A stretch of 64,000 nucleotides of DNA from Mycobacterium marinum (GTDB lineage: Bacteria > Actinomycetota > Actinomycetes > Mycobacteriales > Mycobacteriaceae). The number at the start of each line of letters is the position of its first letter. Position 1 is the stretch's first letter. Shown here one piece after another: positions 32,779-39,728 of this stretch. Below the pieces are notes generated by a model. That model saw nothing but the letters and a program-made list of their open reading frames with translations. It ran no database searches and was not told the origin of the DNA. The position numbers and the translations under genes are program-made. The stretch is from the NCBI RefSeq assembly GCF_003391395.1, contig NZ_CP024190.1, positions 2,418,001 through 2,482,000 on the forward strand. Direction: 5' to 3'.

Positions 32779-34002
32779 GTGTTGCGCTGGATAACTGCGG
32801 GGGAATCCCATGGCCGTGCATTGGTGGCCCTGGTCGATGGAATGGTTGCCGGGGTAGAGGTCACCTCGACGGAGATCGCCGATCAGTTGGCCCGCCGCCG
32901 GCTCGGCTACGGACGTGGCGCCCGGATGGCGTTCGAGCGTGACGCGGTGACCGTGCTCTCCGGAATACGCCACGGCAGCACGCTGGGCGGCCCGATCGCG
33001 ATCGAGATCGGTAACACCGAATGGCCGAAGTGGGAAGCCGTGATGGCGGCCGACCCGCTGGACCCGGCCGCCGCGGCCGAGCTGGAGAATTCCGCCCGCA
33101 ACGCGCCGCTGACCCGGCCGCGGCCGGGTCATGCCGACTATGCGGGCATGCTCAAGTACGGCTTCGATGACGCCCGGCCGGTGCTGGAACGGGCTAGTGC
33201 CCGCGAGACCGCCGCCCGAGTCGCCGCGGGCACCGTAGCGCGGGCCTTCCTGCGTCAGGCCCTGGGCGTGGAAGTGCTGTCGCACGTCGTCTCGATCGGC
33301 GCGTCGGCGCCCTACGACGGCCCGCCGCCGCAGCCCGAGGACCTACCCGCCATCGACGCCAGCCCGGTGCGTGCGTTCGACGGGCAAGCCGAAAAATCCA
33401 TGATCGCCGAGATCGAGGCGGCCAAGAAGGACGGCGACACCCTCGGCGGCGTCGTCGAGGTGGTAGCGCTGGGGCTGCCGGTGGGGCTGGGGTCGTTCAC
33501 CAGCGGTGAGAACCGGCTGGACAGCCAGCTCGCCGCGGCGGTGATGGGCATCCAGGCCATCAAGGGCGTGGAGATCGGTGACGGGTTCGAGACCGCGCGT
33601 CGTCGCGGTAGTCGCGCCCACGACGAGATGTACCCCGGCACCGACGGTGTGGTGCGCTCCACCAACCGGGCCGGGGGTCTGGAAGGCGGGATGACCAATG
33701 GCCAGCCGCTGCGGGTGCGTGCGGCGATGAAGCCCATCTCCACCGTCCCCAAGGCGCTGGCCACCGTTGACCTAGCCACCGGCGATGAAGCCGTCGCCAT
33801 CCATCAGCGTTCCGACGTGTGCGCCGTGCCGGCCGCGGCAGTGGTGGTCGAGACCATGGTGGCGCTGGTGCTGGCCAGAGTGACGCTGGAGAAATTCGGT
33901 GGCGATTCGCTGGCCGAGACCCGCCGCAACATCGAGGCGTATCAGCGCAGCGTTGCTGACCGGGAAGCACCGGCCGCCCGGGCCCGGGCCATCCGGGGTT
34001 AG
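32779..34002 (+). CDS. aroC: Chorismate synthase
   Basis: This 407-residue enzyme converts 5-enolpyruvylshikimate 3-phosphate to chorismate using reduced FMN. Family signatures are GESHGRALVALVDGMVAG, RPGHADYAGMLKYG, ERASARETAARVAAGTVA and RAGGLEGGMTNGQPLRVRAA then MKPI. GTG at 32779 (reading VLRWITAGESHG) follows a GGAAG site. Longer readings in frame start inside the preceding gene. It is called aroF in M. tuberculosis (Rv2540c). It lies 8 bp before aroK. Confidence 0.95.
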   Translation: MLRWITAGESHGRALVALVDGMVAGVEVTSTEIADQLARRRLGYGRGARMAFERDAVTVLSGIRHGSTLGGPIAIEIGNTEWPKWEAVMAADPLDPAAAAELENSARNAPLTRPRPGHADYAGMLKYGFDDARPVLERASARETAARVAAGTVARAFLRQALGVEVLSHVVSIGASAPYDGPPPQPEDLPAIDASPVRAFDGQAEKSMIAEIEAAKKDGDTLGGVVEVVALGLPVGLGSFTSGENRLDSQLAAAVMGIQAIKGVEIGDGFETARRRGSRAHDEMYPGTDGVVRSTNRAGGLEGGMTNGQPLRVRAAMKPISTVPKALATVDLATGDEAVAIHQRSDVCAVPAAAVVVETMVALVLARVTLEKFGGDSLAETRRNIEAYQRSVADREAPAARARAIRG

Positions 34003-34010
34003 GCGCCACG

Positions 34011-34565
34011 ATGGCACCCAAAGCGGTATTGGTGGGATTGCCGGGTTCCGGCAAGTCGACCATCGGGCGTCGGCTGGCCAAGGCGCTTGGAGTGAGTCTG
34101 CTCGACACCGATGCGGCGATTGAGCAGCAGGCCGGGCGCAGCATTGCCGAGATCTTCGCCACCGACGGGGAAGAGGAGTTCCGACGTATCGAGGAGGAAG
34201 TGGTGCGCGCGGCTTTAGCCGATCATGACGGAGTGCTGTCGCTGGGCGGCGGCGCGGTCACCAGCCCCGGGGTTCGCTCGGCGCTGGACGGTCACACCGT
34301 CGTCTACCTGGAGATCAGTGCCGCCGAAGGGGTGCGCCGCACCGGCGGCAGCAACGTACGGCCGCTGTTGGCCGGGCCCGATCGGGCGGAGAAGTTCCGC
34401 GCGCTGATGTCCCAGCGGATTCCGTTGTATCGGCGGGTGTCGGCCATTCGTGTCGACACCAATCGCCGCAATCCCGGTGCGGTGGTGCGCTACATCATGT
34501 CGCGCCTGGACGACCCCACACCGAACACGAGTCCCTCCTCCACCGCCAGCGGGGCCGCCACATGA
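34011..34565 (+). CDS. aroK: Shikimate kinase
   Basis: This 184-residue P-loop kinase phosphorylates shikimate at the 3-OH with ATP. It has Walker A GLPGSGKST, the shikimate-binding DTDAAIEQ, the FRRIEEEVV region, the GGG motif SLGGGAV and the lid/adenine region RPLLAGPDR. The C-terminal tail (TPNTSPSSTASGAAT) is low complexity and slightly longer than I recall for H37Rv. Its stop overlaps the aroB start (ATGA). Corresponds to Rv2539c. Confidence 0.94.
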   Translation: MAPKAVLVGLPGSGKSTIGRRLAKALGVSLLDTDAAIEQQAGRSIAEIFATDGEEEFRRIEEEVVRAALADHDGVLSLGGGAVTSPGVRSALDGHTVVYLEISAAEGVRRTGGSNVRPLLAGPDRAEKFRALMSQRIPLYRRVSAIRVDTNRRNPGAVVRYIMSRLDDPTPNTSPSSTASGAAT

Positions 34566-35650
34566 GCGACAAAAAAGAACCGGTCACCGTGCAGGTGGCC
34601 GTCGACCCGCCGTACCCGGTGGTGATCGGTACCGGGTTGCTGACCGAGCTGGAGGAACTGCTCGCCGGCCGGCACAAGGTCGCCATCCTGCATCAGCCGG
34701 TGCTGACCGAGACCGCCGAGGCCATCCGTAACCACCTTGCCGACAAGGGCGTCGACGCGCACCGCATCGAGATCCCCGACGCCGAGGCCGGTAAGGAGCT
34801 GCCGGTTGTGGGATTCATCTGGGAAGTGCTGGGGCGCATCGGGATCGGGCGAAAGGACGCTCTGGTGAGCCTGGGTGGCGGCGCGGCCACCGACGTCGCC
34901 GGGTTCGCGGCCGCCACCTGGCTGCGTGGTGTCTCGATCGTGCACGTGCCAACCACGTTGCTGGGCATGGTCGATGCGGCCGTCGGAGGCAAGACCGGTA
35001 TCAACACCGACGCCGGCAAGAACCTGGTCGGAGCCTTCCACCAGCCGCTCGCGGTGCTCGCCGACCTGGCCACGCTGCAGACCTTGCCGCAGAACGAAAT
35101 CGTCTGTGGGATGGCCGAAGTGGTCAAGGCGGGCTTCATCGCCGATCCGGTGATCCTGGACCTCATCGAAGCCGATCCGCAGGCCGCATTGGATCCGTCC
35201 GGCGATGTGATGCCGGAATTGATCCGGCGTTCGATTGCGGTCAAGGCGGAAGTTGTCGCGGCCGACGAGAAAGAATCCGAGCTGCGCGAAATCCTCAACT
35301 ACGGACACACTTTGGCTCATGCGATCGAGCGCCGGGAGCGTTATCAGTGGCGACACGGTGCCGCGGTGTCGGTGGGTCTGGTCTTCGCGGCCGAACTCGC
35401 CCGGCTTTCCGGGCGCCTCGACGACGCCACGGCGCTGCGTCATCGCACCATCCTGTCGGCGCTGGGTCTGCCGGTCAGCTACGACGCCGATGCGCTGCCG
35501 CAGTTGCTGGAATTCATGACCGGCGACAAGAAGACCCGGGCCGGAGTGCTGCGGTTCGTGGTGCTCGACGGGCTGGCCAAGCCGGGACGGATGGTGGGTC
35601 CGGATCCGGGGTTGTTGGTGACCGCCTACGCGGGAATCTGTGCCCCATGA
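34562..35650 (+). CDS. aroB: 3-Dehydroquinate synthase
   Basis: This 362-residue NAD+- and metal-dependent enzyme closes the ring of DAHP to make 3-dehydroquinate. It shows LVSLGGGAATDVAGFAAATW, HVPTTLLGMVDAAVGGKTGI then N, the AEVVKAGFI segment, and metal ligands in NYGHTLAHAIE and WRHGAAVSVG. Its ATG overlaps the aroK stop and its stop overlaps the aroQ start, so these three genes are tightly coupled. Corresponds to Rv2538c. Confidence 0.95.
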   Translation: MSDKKEPVTVQVAVDPPYPVVIGTGLLTELEELLAGRHKVAILHQPVLTETAEAIRNHLADKGVDAHRIEIPDAEAGKELPVVGFIWEVLGRIGIGRKDALVSLGGGAATDVAGFAAATWLRGVSIVHVPTTLLGMVDAAVGGKTGINTDAGKNLVGAFHQPLAVLADLATLQTLPQNEIVCGMAEVVKAGFIADPVILDLIEADPQAALDPSGDVMPELIRRSIAVKAEVVAADEKESELREILNYGHTLAHAIERRERYQWRHGAAVSVGLVFAAELARLSGRLDDATALRHRTILSALGLPVSYDADALPQLLEFMTGDKKTRAGVLRFVVLDGLAKPGRMVGPDPGLLVTAYAGICAP

Positions 35651-36090
35651 GTGAGCGGATGACCGTCGTCAACGTTCTCAATGGTCCCAACCTGGGCCGG
35701 CTGGGCCGGCGTGAGCCCGACGTCTACGGCAGCACCACGCACGCCGAACTCGCCGCCCTGATCGAGCGGGAGGCCGCCGGGCTGGGACTGCAGGCGGTTG
35801 TTCGGCAAAGTGATAGTGAAGCGGAACTGCTGGACTGGATTCATCGGGCCGCCGACGCCGGCCAGCCCGTGATCCTCAATGCCGGCGGGTTGACGCACAC
35901 CTCGGTGGCGCTGCGCGACGCCTGTGCGGAATTGAGCGCGCCGCTGATCGAGGTGCACATCTCAAATGTCCATGCCCGCGAGGAGTTCCGACGCCACTCC
36001 TACCTGAGCCCGGTCGCAACCGGGGTGATCGTCGGGCTGGGCATCCAGGGTTACCTGCTGGCCCTGCGGTACCTGGCCAGCTCCTCCTAA
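35647..36090 (+). CDS. aroQ: 3-Dehydroquinate dehydratase, type II
   Basis: This 147-residue type II dehydroquinase dehydrates 3-dehydroquinate. Seen are NVLNGPNLGRLGRREPDVYG with the catalytic Arg/Tyr loop, QSDSEAELLDWIH, NAGGLTHTSVALRDA and the HISNVHAREEFRRHS segment with the catalytic His. The length equals the family norm. ATG at 35647 overlaps the aroB stop. It is called aroD in H37Rv (Rv2537c). The convergent membrane-protein gene ends 25 bp downstream. Confidence 0.95.
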   Translation: MSERMTVVNVLNGPNLGRLGRREPDVYGSTTHAELAALIEREAAGLGLQAVVRQSDSEAELLDWIHRAADAGQPVILNAGGLTHTSVALRDACAELSAPLIEVHISNVHAREEFRRHSYLSPVATGVIVGLGIQGYLLALRYLASSS

Positions 36091-36115
36091 CCCCCGAAGA
36101 AGCCGAAGCCAGCGA

Positions 36116-36886
36116 CTAGTCCTTCTTCTTTTTCGGCACTTCGTCCGTCTTGGTCTCGTCCTCGTCGAGCTGGATCACCTCGGTGCTCGCCTCACTTTCG
36201 GTGGTGGCGATCGTCTCGGTTTTTGCCTCCGGCTCGGCCGTGCGGATCACCTCGGTCGGTGACTCTTGCTCGGTGGTGGCGATCACCTCGGTCGGGGCAT
36301 CGCGTTCGACGGTGGCAACCGCGGTGGGAGCCGTTGCCTGCGCCTGGTTGGAAGCCACCGGCATCTCCCCGGTAGGACTGTCGTCGGCGCGCACCGCGGC
36401 GAACACGTCGGTGTCGGCGCGGTCGTGCTTGACACCGAGGCCGTGGTGTTTCTCCGGTGTCTTCTCGAACTTCCGGTCCACGCGCCACCTGCCCACGGCC
36501 ACGCCGGAGATTCCCGGCAGGAAGATGATCAATGCGGTGAAAGCGGCAAACGTCGTAACCTCGTTGATCAGCCCGCCGACATAGACGCCCTTGTAGAACA
36601 ACGAGATGATCCAGGCGACCGCGCCGCTGAGGACACCGGCCACTAGGCCGGCAACCAGCCAGGTCATGGCCAGATCTGCGCGGCGATCGGGGTCCGGATT
36701 CGCCTTGGCGTCGGCACGGCCGTCGAGTGTGCCCCACACAACGACGGCGATGACGTACAGCAGCAGCAAAACCAGGCTTATCAGTCCGGCTTGCGTCTGC
36801 CATGCGTTGATCAAGGCCCCCTGGAAGAGGCGGAGAACGACCATCGCGGCGGCGAACGCTAGTCCACGCAGCATCCAGTTAGTCAT
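36116..36886 (-). CDS. Four-helix membrane protein with Thr/Glu repeat tail, Rv2536-like
   Basis: This 256-residue protein has four hydrophobic helices in residues about 5-130 (AFAAAMVVLRLFQG, LISLVLLLLYVIAVVVWGTL, LVAGLVAGVLSGAVAWIISL and VTTFAAFTALIIFLPGISG then VAVG). A soluble C-terminal half ends in 12-residue TEVI-type repeats and a basic KKKKD tail. The function is unknown; it resembles Rv2536. It is the only minus-strand gene in the alaS-to-nusB stretch and is divergent from pepQ. Confidence 0.82.
   Translation of the reverse strand: MTNWMLRGLAFAAAMVVLRLFQGALINAWQTQAGLISLVLLLLYVIAVVVWGTLDGRADAKANPDPDRRADLAMTWLVAGLVAGVLSGAVAWIISLFYKGVYVGGLINEVTTFAAFTALIIFLPGISGVAVGRWRVDRKFEKTPEKHHGLGVKHDRADTDVFAAVRADDSPTGEMPVASNQAQATAPTAVATVERDAPTEVIATTEQESPTEVIRTAEPEAKTETIATTESEASTEVIQLDEDETKTDEVPKKKKD
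36149..36292 (-). repeat. Four 12-residue TE(V/T)I tandem repeats
   Basis: Residues 199-246 of the Rv2536-like protein are four in-frame 36-bp units: TEVIATTEQESP, TEVIRTAEPEAK, TETIATTESEAS and TEVIQLDEDETK, followed by a partial TDEV. The Thr/Glu pattern is acidic and likely disordered. Copy number may vary between strains. Confidence 0.85.
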
Positions 36887-36919
36887 GAATGGTCAGCGTA
36901 GCGAGTACCGTCAAGGGTC

Positions 36920-38038
36920 GTGACACATTCCCAGCGTCGACACAACCTCAAATCTAAAATCAGTGCCGCCGGACTGGACGCGATGCTGGTCACCGATTTG
37001 ATCAATGTGCGATATCTCTCCGGGTTCAGCGGATCCAACGGTGCGTTGCTGGTATTCGCCGACGAGCGCGAAGCCGTGCTGGCCACCGACGGTCGATACC
37101 GCACGCAGGCCGCCCATCAGGCGCCGGACCTCGAGGTGACCATCGAACGCGCCATCGGGCGACACCTGAGCTGTCGGGCTGCCGATGATGGTGTCGGCCG
37201 GTTGGGCTTCGAAAGCCATGTGGTCACGGTGGACGGCTTTGATGCGCTCACGGGTGCGCTGGCGGACACCAACACCGAGTTGGTCCGCGCCTCCGGCACC
37301 GTGGAGGCACTGCGCGAGATCAAAGATGCCGGTGAGCTTGCGTTATTGCGGCTGGCGTGCGAGGCGGCGGACGCCGCGCTGTCGGACTTGATCAAGCGTG
37401 GCGGGCTGCGGCCGGGCCGTACCGAGCGCGAGGTGGCCCGCGATCTCGAGGGCCTGATGCTCGACCATGGTGCCGACGCCGTGTCGTTCGAGACGATCGT
37501 GGCTGCCGGGCCGAACTCGGCCATCCCACACCACCGGCCTACCGACGCGGTGCTGGCCAAGGGCGATTTCGTCAAGATCGACTTCGGTGCGCTGGTTGCC
37601 GGCTATCACTCGGACATGACCCGCACCTTCGTGCTGGACAAGGCGGCCGACTGGCAGTTGGAGATCTACGAGCTGGTCGCAGCGGCGCAAAAGGCCGGTC
37701 GAGAGGCATTGTCTGCGGGCGCCGAGTTGCGCGGCGTGGACGGTGCCGCGCGACAAATGATCGTCGACGCGGGGCATGGAGATAACTTCGGTCACGGCCT
37801 GGGACACGGTGTTGGCCTGCAGATACACGAAGCACCGGGCATCGGAGCCACATCCGTCGGTACACTACTGGCGGGCTCCGTGGTTACCGTGGAGCCCGGC
37901 GTTTATTTGCCCGGCCGCGGCGGTGTCCGCATCGAGGACACGTTGGTAGTGCCCAATGGGGGCCCGAAGACACCGAGAAGCGCCGCGCAGACCCCGGAAT
38001 TGTTGACCCGGTTCCCGAAGGAACTGACCATCTTGTAG
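36920..38038 (+). CDS. pepQ: Xaa-Pro peptidase (M24B), PepQ-like
   Basis: This 372-residue pita-bread metallopeptidase removes N-terminal residues preceding proline or cleaves X-Pro dipeptides. Dinuclear metal ligands appear in order: Asp in VKIDFGALVAGYHSD and the following MTRTF, His in FGHGLGHGVGLQIHE, Glu in VVTVEPGVYLPG and Glu in GVRIEDTLVV. A creatinase-like N-terminal domain covers about 1-130. It starts with GTG at 36920 and ends 14 bp before efp, an arrangement conserved in many bacteria. Corresponds to Rv2535c. Confidence 0.93.
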   Translation: MTHSQRRHNLKSKISAAGLDAMLVTDLINVRYLSGFSGSNGALLVFADEREAVLATDGRYRTQAAHQAPDLEVTIERAIGRHLSCRAADDGVGRLGFESHVVTVDGFDALTGALADTNTELVRASGTVEALREIKDAGELALLRLACEAADAALSDLIKRGGLRPGRTEREVARDLEGLMLDHGADAVSFETIVAAGPNSAIPHHRPTDAVLAKGDFVKIDFGALVAGYHSDMTRTFVLDKAADWQLEIYELVAAAQKAGREALSAGAELRGVDGAARQMIVDAGHGDNFGHGLGHGVGLQIHEAPGIGATSVGTLLAGSVVTVEPGVYLPGRGGVRIEDTLVVPNGGPKTPRSAAQTPELLTRFPKELTIL

Positions 38039-38052
38039 GAGATTTACCTATC

Positions 38053-38616
38053 GTGGCGAGCACTGCTGACTTCAAGAACGGACTTGTTCTGCAGATCGAT
38101 GGACAGCTGTGGTCCATCGTGGAATTCCAGCACGTTAAGCCCGGTAAGGGTCCGGCATTCGTGCGCACCAAGCTCAAGAACGTGCTCTCGGGCAAGGTCG
38201 TCGACAAGACCTACAACGCCGGCGTGAAGGTGGAGACCGCCACCGTCGACCGGCGTGACACCACCTACCTCTACCGCGATGGCTCCGACTTCGTGTTCAT
38301 GGACAGCCAGGACTACGAGCAGCACCCATTGCCGGAGTCGCTGGTGGGAGATGCCGCCCGATTCCTGCTGGAGGGCATGCCGGTGCAGGTGGCGTTTCAC
38401 GACGGAGCGCCGTTGTACATCGAGCTGCCGGTGACCGTCGAGATCGTGGTCACCCATACCGAGCCGGGTTTGCAGGGCGACCGCTCCAGCGCCGGCACCA
38501 AGCCGGCCACCCTGGAGACGGGCGCCCAGATCAACGTGCCGCTGTTCATCAACACCGGGGACAAGCTGAAGGTGGATTCGCGTGACGGCAGCTACCTGGG
38601 CAGGGTCAACGCCTGA
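38053..38616 (+). CDS. efp: Elongation factor P
   Basis: This 187-residue EF-P helps ribosomes through polyproline stretches. The three-domain layout is standard: a KOW-like N-domain with FQHVKPGKGPAFVRTKLKN, where the tip Lys lies in PGKG, then two OB folds ending in GDKLKVDSRDGSYLGRV. Mycobacterial proteins contain many Pro-rich stretches, including two proteins of this window, so EF-P demand is plausible. GTG at 38053 follows a TAGGAG site. Corresponds to Rv2534c. Confidence 0.96.
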   Translation: MASTADFKNGLVLQIDGQLWSIVEFQHVKPGKGPAFVRTKLKNVLSGKVVDKTYNAGVKVETATVDRRDTTYLYRDGSDFVFMDSQDYEQHPLPESLVGDAARFLLEGMPVQVAFHDGAPLYIELPVTVEIVVTHTEPGLQGDRSSAGTKPATLETGAQINVPLFINTGDKLKVDSRDGSYLGRVNA

Positions 38617-38618
38617 GT

Positions 38619-39140
38619 ATGCCTGAGGGAAGGCCGGGCAAACCGGTTAAAGGACGTCACCAGGCCCGCAAGCGTGCGGTGGACCTGATGTTCGAGGCTG
38701 AGGCGCGCGGCCTGGGCCCGGGCGAGATCGCGGACCTGCGCACCGAGCTGGCCGAGACGAAGCCGGACGTGGCGCCGCTGCACCCGTACACGGCGGCGGT
38801 GGCGCGCGGGATTGACGAGCACGCCGCTCACATCGACGACCTGATCACGTCGCATCTGCAGGGCTGGACGCTGGACCGGTTGCCGGCCGTGGATCGTGCC
38901 ATCCTGCGAGTCGCGGTGTGGGAACTGTTGTATGCCGACGACGTGCCCGAACCGGTCGCCGTCGATGAAGCAGTCGAGCTGGCCAAGGAATTGTCCACCG
39001 ACGACTCGCCGAGCTTCGTCAACGGTGTGCTGGGACAGGTCATGCTGGTGACGCCGCAGATTCGGGCGGCCGCCGCGGCGGTCCGGCAGGCGGTCCCGGA
39101 TGAATCGGCGCGTCTGCCGGAAAACCAGGGATCGTGTTGA
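38619..39140 (+). CDS. nusB: Transcription antitermination factor NusB
   Basis: This 173-residue all-helical protein binds BoxA RNA with NusE/S10 during rRNA transcription. NusB signatures are GRHQARKRAVDLMFEAEARG, AVDRAILRVAVWELLYADDV then PEPVAVDEAVELAKELS, and SPSFVNGVLGQV. It lies 2 bp after efp. Its TGA overlaps the next ATG (TGATG). The C-terminus is somewhat longer than in H37Rv as I recall it. Confidence 0.95.
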   Translation: MPEGRPGKPVKGRHQARKRAVDLMFEAEARGLGPGEIADLRTELAETKPDVAPLHPYTAAVARGIDEHAAHIDDLITSHLQGWTLDRLPAVDRAILRVAVWELLYADDVPEPVAVDEAVELAKELSTDDSPSFVNGVLGQVMLVTPQIRAAAAAVRQAVPDESARLPENQGSC

Positions 39141-39547
39141 TGAGCAGGCTCGAGTTGCGTGTCGTGGTCGCGGCCTGGATGGCAGCGGCGGTGATCCTCG
39201 GCGCGGTCATATGCGCCGCCTACGGGTGGGCCATCGTCGCCTCCGCACTGTCGATCTACGCCCTGGGTGTGGGTGCCTGGCTGTACCACTCGGTCGAGCG
39301 GCTGATCCTGGCCCGCCGGATCAGCACGGTTCGTACCGCGGCCAGGCCGCTACAGCCGTTGCTTCCCGTGATGGCCGCCATCATGGGTCTGACCCAGGCG
39401 GTGGTGCGCTCGCTGGGCGATGTCACGGACTTGCCCGCGCGCCGCTGGGAGCTTCCCCAGTTCCCGCAGCTTCCGGTGCTGCGCTGGGTGGACAGCGGCC
39501 GGGGAAACCGGCGGGTCGTCGACAGCGACGACGAGTTCGAAGCCTGA
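39140..39547 (+). CDS. Two-helix membrane protein, Rv2532c-like
   Basis: This 135-residue protein starts MSRLELRVVV and has two adjacent transmembrane helices in residues about 5-50 (VAAWMAAAVILGAVICAAYG and AIVASALSIYALGVGAWL). A cytoplasmic tail ends DSDDEFEA. No domain or catalytic motif is recognised. The ATG overlaps the nusB stop, so it is the last gene of the pepQ-efp-nusB unit. GTG at 39134 would add two residues. Confidence 0.75.
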   Translation: MSRLELRVVVAAWMAAAVILGAVICAAYGWAIVASALSIYALGVGAWLYHSVERLILARRISTVRTAARPLQPLLPVMAAIMGLTQAVVRSLGDVTDLPARRWELPQFPQLPVLRWVDSGRGNRRVVDSDDEFEA

Positions 39548-39603
39548 CCGACCGGATCGCACCCGCAAGCGTCGCGGTCGGGGCGAACATTCGGTGTCGG
39601 ATT

Positions 39604-39621
39604 GGGGCTAGATCCGGCCCC
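39604..39621 (+). terminator. Hairpin after the nusB operon
   Basis: GGGGC (39604-39608) and GCCCC (39617-39621) form a 5-bp GC stem with an 8-base loop, about 57 bases after the last gene of the operon and before the decarboxylase gene. It is a weak candidate terminator. Confidence 0.35.
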
Positions 39622-39728
39622 ATGACTCGATAACCTGCAAGGGTGAGTTTTCGGGTATGAAAGGTACGCCGCGGGCGATACCTAAGCCGCCCGCCGGCGC
39701 GTCCCGCACCACTAGAACAGGTGACGAC

